A stretch of DNA of 24,921 bases, from positions 1 through 24,921 of the forward strand of contig DAIRET010000021.1 of NCBI GenBank assembly GCA_036795455.1, in the 5' to 3' direction. Below the pieces are notes generated by a model. It saw only the letters and a list, made by a program, of their open reading frames with translations. It was not told where the DNA came from and did no database searches. Each line of letters opens with the position of its first letter. Position 1 is the stretch's first letter. The stretch is from DAIRET01 sp036795455. Lineage in GTDB: Bacteria > Bacteroidota > Ignavibacteria > Ignavibacteriales > Ignavibacteriaceae. Positions 7,750-16,320 of the stretch are shown piece by piece. Made by a program: the position numbers and the translations under genes.

Positions 7750-9936
7750 ATGAATATCCCTGTTGTTATATCAAAAGAATTAAGCATAAACGTCAACCAG
7801 GTAAACGAAGTAATAACTCTTTTTAGTGAGGGTTCTACAGTTCCTTTTATTGCAAGATACCGGAAGGAAAGAACAGGCGGACTGGATGAGGACGTATTAA
7901 GAAATATTGATGAAAGATTCAATTACTTAACCCTGCTTGAAGAACGAAAAGCAACTATATTAAATAGTATTTCCGAGCAGGGGAAATTAACACCGGAACT
8001 TGAAACAAGAATAAACGAATGTTCTGTCCTTCAGGAACTTGAAGACCTATATCTTCCCTATAAACCTAAAAGAAAAACAAAAGGTACGGTTGCCAAAGCC
8101 AGGGGGCTGGAACCTCTCGCATTGTTTATTCTTGAGAATCCTTTGTTTGACGGAGATTTCGACTCTATACTTTCAGGGTATATCAATGAAGAACTCGGCG
8201 TAAATAATATTGAAGAAGCACTACAGGGAGCTAAAGATATTATAGCCGAGATGATTAGCGATGATGCTGATGTAAGGAAAGATGTACGCGAGTTCATGCT
8301 TGAAACTCCGACAGTAAAATCGGAAAAGACTAAAGAAAAAGTATCCGAGGGAACGACAAATGAGAAGTTGAAGGATAAGGAGCAGAAAGATATTTACAGG
8401 CTTTATTACGATTTTCAAGTTGATATTAAAAGAATAAAACCGTATCAAGTCCTTGCTCTTAACCGCGGTGAGAAAGAAAAATTCCTAAAAGTAAACCTTG
8501 TCTTCGATGAACGGGAAGCTTTTTCGCTAATTAAGAAAAGATACTTTAAATATGAGAAATCTGTTTTTGATGAAATAATTGATGATATAGTCTCCGATTC
8601 ATTTAAGAGGTTGATTTCTCCGTCAATCGATAGGGAAGTCCGTAACTACTTGACAGAAGCTGCTGATCTGCATGCAATAGAAATTTTCGCAAGCAATTTG
8701 AAACAACTACTGTTACAGCCTCCTTTTGCAGACAAAATAATAATGGGAATTGATCCCGGTTTTGTTTCGGGGTGTAAAGTTGCTGTAATCGATCAAACGG
8801 GGAAATACCTTGAAGGGGATACTATTTACCCGCATCCGCCCAAAAACAGGACGGCACAGTCAATCGAGAAAATTGCCTCGCTTGCACGGAAATATAATGT
8901 TGAATTAATAGCAATCGGTAACGGCACAGCAAGCCGGGAGACCGAGCTTTTAGTAGCATCAATAATAAAAGAACAGAAATTAAAATCACATTATGTTATT
9001 GTAAGCGAAGCCGGCGCTTCAGTCTATTCGGCTTCGGAAACAGCAAAGAAAGAATTCCCCGAACTTGAAGCAAGCCAGAGGGGGAATATTTCAATTGCGC
9101 GAAGGCTACTTGACCCGCTTGCAGAGCTTGTAAAAATCGACCCGAAATCAATCGGGGTTGGTTTATACCAGCATGATGTAGATCAAAAATTTCTCGCAAA
9201 AAAACTTGATGATGTGGTTGAAAGCTGCGTGAATTATGTCGGCGTGGATGTTAATACGGCATCGGCATCATTATTAACTTATGTCTCCGGTTTAAATAAA
9301 AGGATTGCAGAAAACATAGTTAAGTACCGTGATGAAAAAGGGAAATTCTCCTCAAGGAATGAGTTGATGAATGTAACCGGTTTAGGCGCTAAAGCATATG
9401 AACAATGTGCAGGTTTTCTAAAAATTAGAAATGGAAATGATCCTTTCGATAATACATTTATACATCCCGAATCATACCAGGCAACCCATACTTTATTGAA
9501 AATGGCGAACCTTGAACCGGGCAGAATTCAAGAATCCGGCGGTTTGATTGATCTATTTGTCCGCAGTCGAGGTATCGATAGTGTTGTTGCAAATCTCGGA
9601 ATCGGCAAACCCACTTTATTGGATATAATTGAAAACTTAAAAAAACCGGGGCGCGATCCCCGTGAAGATATGCCGAAACCGATCCTTAGAAGTGACGTAC
9701 TTAAAATAGAAGATTTACAAATCGGAATGCGGCTTAAAGGAACAGTTAGAAATATTGTGGATTTCGGCGCTTTCGTAGATATTGGAGTAAAACAAAGCGG
9801 ACTTCTTCACATCTCCCAGATGGCAAATAAGTTTGTAAAAAATCCCCTTGATATCCTTAGTGTCGGTGATATAATCGACGTTTCGATTGTAGAAATCGAT
9901 ATTGAAAGGGGAAGAATAGCGTTAAGCCTGAAGTAA
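7750..9936 (+). CDS. tex: Tex family RNA-binding transcription accessory protein
   Basis: A 728-residue protein colinear with bacterial Tex. The N-terminal region contains VPFIARYRKERTGGLDE (about 31-47) and DLYLPYKPKRKTK (98-110), both strongly conserved. A YqgF-type RNase H-like domain follows, beginning IIMGIDPGF (about 330) and including AIGNGTASRETE (about 396-407). Helix-hairpin-helix repeats lie around 500-570 (YVGVDVNTAS, LMNVTGLGAKAYEQC). A C-terminal S1 RNA-binding domain (about 650-728) begins with IGMRLKGTV and includes GLLHISQM. Tex binds structured RNA and supports transcription and stress tolerance. The gene is a single unit, divergent from the carotenoid operon and separated from the TetR gene by 173 nt, so no functional link is implied. 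AGG lies about 8 nt before the ATG. Confidence 0.95.
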   Translation: MNIPVVISKELSINVNQVNEVITLFSEGSTVPFIARYRKERTGGLDEDVLRNIDERFNYLTLLEERKATILNSISEQGKLTPELETRINECSVLQELEDLYLPYKPKRKTKGTVAKARGLEPLALFILENPLFDGDFDSILSGYINEELGVNNIEEALQGAKDIIAEMISDDADVRKDVREFMLETPTVKSEKTKEKVSEGTTNEKLKDKEQKDIYRLYYDFQVDIKRIKPYQVLALNRGEKEKFLKVNLVFDEREAFSLIKKRYFKYEKSVFDEIIDDIVSDSFKRLISPSIDREVRNYLTEAADLHAIEIFASNLKQLLLQPPFADKIIMGIDPGFVSGCKVAVIDQTGKYLEGDTIYPHPPKNRTAQSIEKIASLARKYNVELIAIGNGTASRETELLVASIIKEQKLKSHYVIVSEAGASVYSASETAKKEFPELEASQRGNISIARRLLDPLAELVKIDPKSIGVGLYQHDVDQKFLAKKLDDVVESCVNYVGVDVNTASASLLTYVSGLNKRIAENIVKYRDEKGKFSSRNELMNVTGLGAKAYEQCAGFLKIRNGNDPFDNTFIHPESYQATHTLLKMANLEPGRIQESGGLIDLFVRSRGIDSVVANLGIGKPTLLDIIENLKKPGRDPREDMPKPILRSDVLKIEDLQIGMRLKGTVRNIVDFGAFVDIGVKQSGLLHISQMANKFVKNPLDILSVGDIIDVSIVEIDIERGRIALSLK

Positions 9937-9949
9937 TTTCGTTCAGGCT
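9925..9949 (+). terminator. Stem-loop at the 3' end of tex (possible weak terminator)
   Basis: A perfect 8-bp inverted repeat, AGCCTGAA at 9925-9932 and TTCAGGCT at 9942-9949, with a 9-nt loop, overlaps the tex stop codon. It is followed by a C/T-rich stretch (CTCCCTCTCTTTC) rather than a clean U-run, so it is at best a weak intrinsic terminator. Confidence 0.35.
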
Positions 9950-10073
9950 AACTCCCTCTCTTTCATACAAGATAATAACCGCTCATGTAAAACAGCGATA
10001 AAAACCACTGTTTTTGGCATAGTTTTGCACTGCATTTCCCTGAAAAATTTTGTTTTTTGATTCGCCACCGTTA

Positions 10074-10095
10074 TTTTACCTACCGGTAGGTAAAA
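10074..10095 (+). promoter_or_regulatory. Perfect 22-bp palindromic operator, likely bound by the TetR regulator
   Basis: The half-site TTTTACCTACC (10074-10084) is followed directly by its exact reverse complement GGTAGGTAAAA (10085-10095), with no spacer. The centre TACCTACCGGTAGGTA has the GC-rich palindromic look of TetR-family operators. It ends 14 nt before the TetR start codon, so a bound dimer would block transcription or early elongation of the whole efflux operon. Function is inferred from symmetry and position. Confidence 0.75.
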
Positions 10096-10109
10096 AATTT
10101 TGAAAGATA

Positions 10110-10691
10110 ATGGATACAAGAGAAAAAATATTTATTGCAGCCGCAAAACTATTTGCAGAAGAAGATTATTACAAAGTATCGGTTCGTGAGATTTGCGAAG
10201 AGGCAAATGTAACGAAACCTTCTTTGTATTACTATTTTAAAGATAAAGAGACTCTGCTTGAAGAATTGATTAAAGACACTTATAAATACTATTATGAACT
10301 TAAAGACTTATATGTTAATTCTGCCCCAAACGTAACAGAAGCTATCCGGGGTGTAGCAAAACTTTATATTGAATTTATTAGGAATAAGCCGGTATTAATA
10401 CGATTTCTATCCAGGCTTCATTTTATGAATATTCCGGGTAAACTAATTGAAATGAAAATATCCACATCACGCAGGGAGATAAAAGCCCTTTCCGAATATT
10501 TTGCAGAACAACAGAAAGCAGGAACAATTAAAGCTGGTATTAACCCGAAATATCTTTGCTACAGTTTCTGGGGGGTTATAGTAGTGGTTTTTTCACAGCA
10601 CCTGGTACTTGATTGTAATTTAGATGAATTTGAAAAAAATCTGAAACTCGCTATTGAGTTCTGGATTGAGCAGTTTGTGATTCAGGAATAA
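10110..10691 (+). CDS. TetR/AcrR-family transcriptional regulator of the efflux operon
   Basis: A 193-residue one-component regulator. The N-terminal helix-turn-helix occupies about residues 8-55: KIFIAAAKLFAEE, then VSVREICEEANVTKPSLYYYF with the usual YYYF end, then KDKETLLEEL. The C-terminal helical domain, which would bind ligand and dimerise, is divergent as expected. A perfect palindrome ends 14 nt before the ATG, and the tolC-like gene begins 15 nt after the stop, so it very likely represses itself and the downstream pump genes, relieved by a pump substrate or toxic compound. The ligand cannot be told from the sequence. The SD is weak (GAAAG). Confidence 0.9.
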   Translation: MDTREKIFIAAAKLFAEEDYYKVSVREICEEANVTKPSLYYYFKDKETLLEELIKDTYKYYYELKDLYVNSAPNVTEAIRGVAKLYIEFIRNKPVLIRFLSRLHFMNIPGKLIEMKISTSRREIKALSEYFAEQQKAGTIKAGINPKYLCYSFWGVIVVVFSQHLVLDCNLDEFEKNLKLAIEFWIEQFVIQE

Positions 10692-10706
10692 CCAAAGGAG
10701 AAGTTA

Positions 10707-12038
10707 ATGAATAAATTTTTTGTATTGATACTATTTCTCGGTATCACTATTCCCGGCATCTGCCAGGATAAAAATGTGGTTCACCTAAGCTGGAAAGATG
10801 TTGTTGACATCTCTAAAGAAAACAACCTCTCGCTTAAAAGTAAAATACTTGAGTACGAAACCCAGGATTGGGAAGAATGGAAAGCTCTTTCTTATTTTCT
10901 TCCAACGTTTACTTATCAAGGTGTTGCTACAAACAATCTGGAGCTGCCTGTTTTTGTTTTTATGGGACAAAAATTCATCGTAGGAACAAAGTATTCGTTT
11001 CAACATAGTCTTGAATTGTCCCTGCCCATTTTCACTGGCGGAACAAGATGGTTCAACTACAATATCCAGAAGAACATGAGAAAATCATTAAGTGAAGAGT
11101 TGAAAGGAAAAGAAGAAGAAGTTGTTCTTCAATCATTACAGGCTTATTACGGGGTGATGCTTTCAACTTCAATGTTGAAAGCCGCAGAAGAAGCATACAC
11201 TCTTGCAAAAGCAAATCTTACACAGGTAGAAAAGTTTTTTGAAGCAGGTACCGCAACTGGTCTCGACCTTCAAAGAGCGAAAGCACAATATGCATCTACC
11301 CAGCCCGCGGTTGAAAGAGCTAAGTCGGGGTTTATACTTGCAAACCAGCAGTTGAAATTTTTGCTAAATATTCCACTAACTGATTCGCTTGTAGTTGAGG
11401 ATTCGCTTGCAGAAAAAGATTTTTTAGATGATCTGGCATTATCAAGTCTGGACGACTTTAAATCTTTTTCGGAACAAAATAGAGCGGACATTAAAGCGTT
11501 GAGCTACCAAATTAAAGCTGCGTCGGAAGGAGAAAAAGCAACCCTCGGGAAGTTTGCTCCGACTATTGCAATTTCGGCAAACGTGCTTCACCAGGCACAA
11601 ATTGAAAACACTTCGGTAGCCGCTAATGATTATATCCGCTCAAAAGGTATTTCGCTTGCACTTGTTTGGCCCTTGTTTGAAGGCGGTAGAAAAATAATTG
11701 ATTACCAGGAGTCAAAACTGAGAACCCAACAAATTGAACTTGCATATGAACAAATGGATAAAAAGAGAGTTCTTGATGTTGAACAAAGTTATTTCTCTTT
11801 TATTGAAACTACAAAAAACAAATCAAGCCTTGAAGAAGCTATGAGCCAGGCTAAAGAGAGTCTAAGGCTTTCAAACCTTCTTTATGTGGAAGGAATGAGC
11901 ACCCAGCTTGATGTTCTTAATGCACAGTTTGCTTACTCTCAAAATAAAGTAGAGTACCTGCGCGGAATTTATGATTTCAATATCAGCCAGTTGAATTTAC
12001 TCTATTCAACCGGTTTATTAAAAACAATTTGGAAATAA
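10707..12038 (+). CDS. Outer-membrane efflux channel, TolC family
   Basis: A 443-residue TolC-type protein with a signal peptide (MNKFFVLILFLGITIPGIC, cut near residue 19-20). It has the two repeated OEP halves: long coiled-coil helices around residues 115-215 (LQSLQAYYGVMLSTSMLKAAEEAYTLA region, split here for length) and 350-430, each ending with a family-like LDLQRAKAQ or TQLDVLNAQFAYSQ segment. It forms the outer-membrane exit duct of a tripartite pump. A strong AAAGGAG site lies 6-7 nt ahead of the ATG. Gaps of 15 nt to the TetR gene and 16 nt to the adaptor gene place it in the operon. Channel partners are the next two genes. Confidence 0.9.
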   Translation: MNKFFVLILFLGITIPGICQDKNVVHLSWKDVVDISKENNLSLKSKILEYETQDWEEWKALSYFLPTFTYQGVATNNLELPVFVFMGQKFIVGTKYSFQHSLELSLPIFTGGTRWFNYNIQKNMRKSLSEELKGKEEEVVLQSLQAYYGVMLSTSMLKAAEEAYTLAKANLTQVEKFFEAGTATGLDLQRAKAQYASTQPAVERAKSGFILANQQLKFLLNIPLTDSLVVEDSLAEKDFLDDLALSSLDDFKSFSEQNRADIKALSYQIKAASEGEKATLGKFAPTIAISANVLHQAQIENTSVAANDYIRSKGISLALVWPLFEGGRKIIDYQESKLRTQQIELAYEQMDKKRVLDVEQSYFSFIETTKNKSSLEEAMSQAKESLRLSNLLYVEGMSTQLDVLNAQFAYSQNKVEYLRGIYDFNISQLNLLYSTGLLKTIWK

Positions 12039-12054
12039 AAATTTAGAGGATAAA

Positions 12055-13161
12055 ATGATATATAGGAAGTTATTCTTTGTTGTTGCTATTCTTTTATTCG
12101 TAGCCGGTTGTTCCGAGAAGAACGATACGGTTGTCGAAAAACCTGTTCCGGTTATGGTTTATACAATTCAAACTAAAACCATATCGGAGCAGATAGTTGT
12201 TACCGGCAGTGTGTCTGCCGGCGAAGACGTTATTGTTTACAGTAAAGTCGGTGAAAGAATCGATAAAATATATGTAAAACCGGGCGACCGGGTTGGGGCA
12301 GGACAGGTTGTTGCCGTTCAATATAATGAAACATTGAGGCAGGGAGCGGAAGCTGCAGAAGCCGCTCTCAAGACTGCCGAAGTCCAGCTTGATCTTGTAT
12401 CGAAAGAATATGAAAGGATGGAAAATCTTTTCAAACAGAAAGCTATAAGTCAGCAGCAATTCGACCAGGTTGCTACACAGAAAAAAGCGGCTTCATTCGG
12501 ACTGGAACAAGCAAAAGCTATGCACAAACAGTCGAAGGAAATGTACGAAAACAGCTTTATAAGAGCTCCGTTTAACGGTATTGCTGCTTCAATATTTGTA
12601 GAAAGAAATCAAATGCTTGCGGCAGGACAACCGGTTGTACAGGTTATTAATCCTTCATCAATGAAAGCAAAACTGAAACTTGCAAGTAAAGATGCAGTTC
12701 ATATTAAGAAGGGACAGAATGTTGAGATTACATTCCCTTCTATTAAGAACACAAAATACGCAGGTATTATCAGCCAGATTGATGAAGCAATCGACCAATT
12801 ATCGAAAACACTTGAAGTGGAAGTAACTCTATCCGGTACTAACCCGGAAATCAAGTCCGGCTTGTTCGGTGAATTCGGTATTAAAATAAGGGAAAAAGAG
12901 AACTCAATTGTAATACCGGACAATGCAGTACAAAGCCAGACCGAGGTTACAGTAGATAAAAATACAGGGCTTCAAACCCCGGTTAGAAAATATTTTGTCT
13001 TTCTTGTAAAAGATGGAAAAGCAGAATTACAGGAAGTTACACTCGGCATTAAAAGCAATTCCCACGTAGAAGTATTAAGCGGATTGAAAAATTCCGAGAC
13101 TATAATTGTGGTAGGACAAAATATTGTTAAAGCCGGTCAAACAGTAAAAATTATTGAATAA
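12055..13161 (+). CDS. RND periplasmic adaptor (membrane fusion) lipoprotein, HlyD/AcrA family
   Basis: A 368-residue adaptor. The N-terminus is a lipoprotein signal with lipobox VAGC, acylated at Cys19. The first barrel/lipoyl half (about 45-95) includes GSVSAGEDVIVYSK and a VKPGDRVGAGQVVA lipoyl motif. A helical hairpin follows (about 97-165), then the second lipoyl half with FIRAPFNGIAA. The beta-barrel domain (about 195-275) and a membrane-proximal domain end the protein (QTVKIIE). It bridges the RND pump and the TolC-like channel in the periplasm. Residue 20 is serine, not aspartate, so outer-membrane sorting would be expected by the E. coli rule, though that rule may not hold here. The RND gene starts 11 nt downstream. 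Confidence 0.9.
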   Translation: MIYRKLFFVVAILLFVAGCSEKNDTVVEKPVPVMVYTIQTKTISEQIVVTGSVSAGEDVIVYSKVGERIDKIYVKPGDRVGAGQVVAVQYNETLRQGAEAAEAALKTAEVQLDLVSKEYERMENLFKQKAISQQQFDQVATQKKAASFGLEQAKAMHKQSKEMYENSFIRAPFNGIAASIFVERNQMLAAGQPVVQVINPSSMKAKLKLASKDAVHIKKGQNVEITFPSIKNTKYAGIISQIDEAIDQLSKTLEVEVTLSGTNPEIKSGLFGEFGIKIREKENSIVIPDNAVQSQTEVTVDKNTGLQTPVRKYFVFLVKDGKAELQEVTLGIKSNSHVEVLSGLKNSETIIVVGQNIVKAGQTVKIIE

Positions 13162-13172
13162 GAGAGTTTAAT

Positions 13173-16100
13173 ATGATATTAACTAAGTTTTCATTAAGGA
13201 GACAAATTACACTGTTAATGATTTACGGTGTGATACTGGGGTTTAGTATCTTTTCTTTTTCGCAGCTTAAAATAGATTTATTCCCTGATATCCAATTCCC
13301 CATTGCTGGTATTATTACAAATTACCAGGGCGTAGGTCCGGAAGATGTTGAGAATCTTATAACACGACCGATTGAGGAAGCTGTCTCTTCGGTAAAAAAT
13401 ATTGAGAAAGTCAACTCGCAATCGTCCAAGGGAGCCTCTATTGTAACGCTTGAATTCAAATACGGAACGGATATGAATCAAGCGGAAATTGATATACGGA
13501 AAAATATCGACTTCATAAGAGATTACCTTCCGAAAGATGCAAGCGAACCGCTTACATTCGTATTCGACCCGGCAATGAGCCCGATAATGTTTGTCAATAT
13601 CAGTTCTAATTATTTGGGACCTGCAGAATTAAGAAAATTATCGGAAGAAAAAATCGAACCTCTTCTTGAAAGGGTTGAAGGGGTCGCTTCTGTTCAAACT
13701 CAAGGAGGATTAAAAAGACAGATTAACGTTGAACTAAACCCGGTTAGACTTGCATCGTACGGGCTTTCACCCAACCAGGTCGCCCAGGCTATTCAAACGG
13801 GAAGCGGGTTGCTGCCGGCGGGAACAATTCAGACCGAATTGAAAAATTATAACCTTCGCGTGTTCAGCGAGTATAGAGCAATTGATCAAATTAAAAATAC
13901 AATTGTTTCTATGAAAGGTGAACAACCGGTTCTCGTTAAAGATGTTGCCGACGTTGAAGACGGTTATAAAGAGATTTCGACGGAAGTTCGTGCAGACTAT
14001 TCCGAAGGAGTTATGATCTGGATTTTGAAACAATCCGATGCAAATACTGTATTAACCTGTAACAGGGTTCTTGAATCTTTACCCGATATTCAAACAAGAT
14101 TGCCGCAGGGAACTAAGTTCAGCATAATGTGGAACCAGTCGGACTTCATTATGCTTTCGGTAAATAACCTTAGAAACTCTGCGTTTATAGCTTTTATTCT
14201 TGCATTCATTGTTATTTATTTCTTTTTAAGAAATATGCGAGGAAGCCTCATAATGGGTATCTCTATCCCGCTCTCGGTTATTGTAACTTTTGCAGTTCTT
14301 TATGCGGCAAACTTATCGCTTAATATTATTTCAATGGCGGGTTTGGCGCTTGCAGTAGGAATGCTTGTTGATAATTCCATAGTTGTGCTTGAAAACATTT
14401 ACAGGCACCGCGAGCTTGGAGAATCCCGTTTTGAAGCTGCTGATAACGGTGCTACCGAAGTAGGTATGGCTATTACAGCTTCAACACTTACCACGATAAG
14501 CGTTTTCCTTCCCGTTTTGTTTGTGCCGAATATAACAGGGCAATTATTCAAAGACCTTGTGCTTACTATTACATTCAGCCTTGTTGTATCGTTGCTTGTA
14601 GCTTTAACAATTGTTCCCATGATGTCGGCGAACATATTGAAAATTGAGAAGCCTGGTGTAAAAGGGATTTTTAATAAAATGAAAAACGGTTTTGCTTCGT
14701 TGGTAGATCACCTAACCGTTCATTATCAAAAAGTATTGCACTGGGCACTTTATCATAAAAAATATGTTGTGATAGGTGTGTCGGCAGCGCTTGTTGTATC
14801 ACTTGCTCTATCGCCTCTGTTGGGAGGAGAATTTCTGCCAAAATCCGATCAGGGTGTTATTAATTTCACTGTTGAATCACCTGCGGGAAGTTCTGTAGAG
14901 CAAACGAGAATCTATGCTTATAGAATCGAAGATATTGTTAAAGAGGTTTTGCGTAAGGACGAAATCGAATCGGTTCAATTATTCTTTGGTGAAAGAGATG
15001 GTATCGGTGCTTTCGGAACCACATCAAGTACGCTGGAAGTATTTGTGCGTCTGGCATCCAAAGAAGAGAGAAGCCGTTCGCAGCAGGAAATAACGGATGA
15101 GTTAAGAAAGAAACTTGACGACCTGCCTGGAATAACATACAATTTCCAGGAAGGAGGCTCATTCACTGCAGAAAAAGATATCGAGGTAAAAGTTATCGGC
15201 TTTGACATGAAAGGTGCTACTGCAATTGCAGAGCAGATCAAATCAAAAATGGAAAAGGTGAACGGACTTGTAGATATCGGGTTAAACGTTAAAGCGACTA
15301 CACCGGAAATTCAAATTCATCTTAATAAAGAAGTCATGAACAATTTGAAACTCTCTTCTCTTGATGTTGCAAGTAATATTTCCACTGCAATTCAAGGTAA
15401 AGTTGTTTCGCAGTACCGTGAAAAAGGGGATGAATACGATATTTGGATTCAATTTGCAAAAGACTTTAGAAAACAGAAATCTGCAATTGAAAACTTACAG
15501 ATTCCAATTTTTACGGGACAGATGGTTCCGCTCAAAGAACTGGCAACCGTAGAAGAGGAAGAATCTTCACCAACAATATTCAGGGAAAACCAGAGCCGTT
15601 TTGTATCAGTAGGCAGCGGGTTATCGGGTATTGATCTTTCAGAGGCAATAACCGAAATAAATAAAATTATTGCCGATACACCTGTTCCATCGGAATACCA
15701 GGTTATTATCGGGGGAACAGCAGAAGACCAGCAGGAAGCATTCTTCTATTTAGGACTTGCATTTATTGCTGCTATTCTTCTTGTATATATGATTATGGCG
15801 GGACAATTTGAGTCGTTCCTTGATCCTTTTATTATTATGTTTACGGTACCATTATCGATTATCGGTGTTATCTTATTCCTCTTAATTACTGGAACAACTT
15901 TAAGTGTAATGGCTTTAGTGGGAATTGTGATGCTTGTAGGTATTTCGGTTAATAACGGTATTGTACTCGTAGATTATATAAACCAACTTCGTAAAAAAGG
16001 ATATGAGCTTTACAAGGCGGTAGAAGAAGGCTCGCAAGCAAGAATGAGACCCGTTATAATGACTGCTGCAACTACAATTCTTGGAATGGTTCCGCTTGCA

Positions 16101-16268
16101 ATAGGTATGGGAACAGGTTCCGAAACCTGGTCGCCGCTTGCAAAAGCTGTTATCGGCGGATTGACTGCAACTACATTTTTAACGCTTTTGGTTATACCGG
16201 TAGTTTATATTTTGTTGGAACGTTTAGGTGAAATAGTTAAAAGTTATGTAAAGAAAAAACTTGCATAA
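13173..16268 (+). CDS. RND-family efflux pump, inner-membrane transporter (HAE1-like)
   Basis: A 1031-residue RND transporter of normal length. The first helix is followed by LFPDIQFP (36-43), a family signature, and the two large periplasmic loops and twelve helices are in place. In helix 4 the sequence is VGMLVDNSIVVLENIYR: the first aspartate of the AcrB pair is kept (D400) but the second is asparagine (N401). In helix 10, AcrB's lysine is replaced (GISVNNGIVLVDY, N927-N928). RMRPVIMT shortly after keeps the conserved arginine. This DN/NN pattern occurs in SwrC-like RND pumps, so coupling is presumably still by protons but with an altered relay. It exports toxic compounds with the adaptor and TolC-like partners. 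Substrate is unknown. Confidence 0.92.
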   Translation: MILTKFSLRRQITLLMIYGVILGFSIFSFSQLKIDLFPDIQFPIAGIITNYQGVGPEDVENLITRPIEEAVSSVKNIEKVNSQSSKGASIVTLEFKYGTDMNQAEIDIRKNIDFIRDYLPKDASEPLTFVFDPAMSPIMFVNISSNYLGPAELRKLSEEKIEPLLERVEGVASVQTQGGLKRQINVELNPVRLASYGLSPNQVAQAIQTGSGLLPAGTIQTELKNYNLRVFSEYRAIDQIKNTIVSMKGEQPVLVKDVADVEDGYKEISTEVRADYSEGVMIWILKQSDANTVLTCNRVLESLPDIQTRLPQGTKFSIMWNQSDFIMLSVNNLRNSAFIAFILAFIVIYFFLRNMRGSLIMGISIPLSVIVTFAVLYAANLSLNIISMAGLALAVGMLVDNSIVVLENIYRHRELGESRFEAADNGATEVGMAITASTLTTISVFLPVLFVPNITGQLFKDLVLTITFSLVVSLLVALTIVPMMSANILKIEKPGVKGIFNKMKNGFASLVDHLTVHYQKVLHWALYHKKYVVIGVSAALVVSLALSPLLGGEFLPKSDQGVINFTVESPAGSSVEQTRIYAYRIEDIVKEVLRKDEIESVQLFFGERDGIGAFGTTSSTLEVFVRLASKEERSRSQQEITDELRKKLDDLPGITYNFQEGGSFTAEKDIEVKVIGFDMKGATAIAEQIKSKMEKVNGLVDIGLNVKATTPEIQIHLNKEVMNNLKLSSLDVASNISTAIQGKVVSQYREKGDEYDIWIQFAKDFRKQKSAIENLQIPIFTGQMVPLKELATVEEEESSPTIFRENQSRFVSVGSGLSGIDLSEAITEINKIIADTPVPSEYQVIIGGTAEDQQEAFFYLGLAFIAAILLVYMIMAGQFESFLDPFIIMFTVPLSIIGVILFLLITGTTLSVMALVGIVMLVGISVNNGIVLVDYINQLRKKGYELYKAVEEGSQARMRPVIMTAATTILGMVPLAIGMGTGSETWSPLAKAVIGGLTATTFLTLLVIPVVYILLERLGEIVKSYVKKKLA

Positions 16269-16275
16269 AACATTG

Positions 16276-16320
16276 AAAGCCATCGGAGTTACTTTTAAAC
16301 TTCGGTGGCTTTTCTATTTT
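16276..16320. terminator. Strong bidirectional intrinsic terminator
   Basis: A 15-bp stem with two G-U pairs: left arm 16276-16290 (AAAGCCATCGGAGTT), 7-nt loop, right arm 16298-16312 (AACTTCGGTGGCTTT), then a T-rich run TTCTATTTT. It ends the efflux operon and lies directly against the stop codon of the converging transporter gene, so it probably serves both strands. Confidence 0.85.

Noticed and set aside
12094..12459. Antisense open frame of 121 codons within the adaptor gene
   Set aside because: It lies fully opposite a clear coding gene, has no ribosome-binding site or recognisable features, and is a shadow of the adaptor's codon pattern; the same holds for the other overlapping minus-strand frames in tex, the RND gene and the restriction-modification gene.
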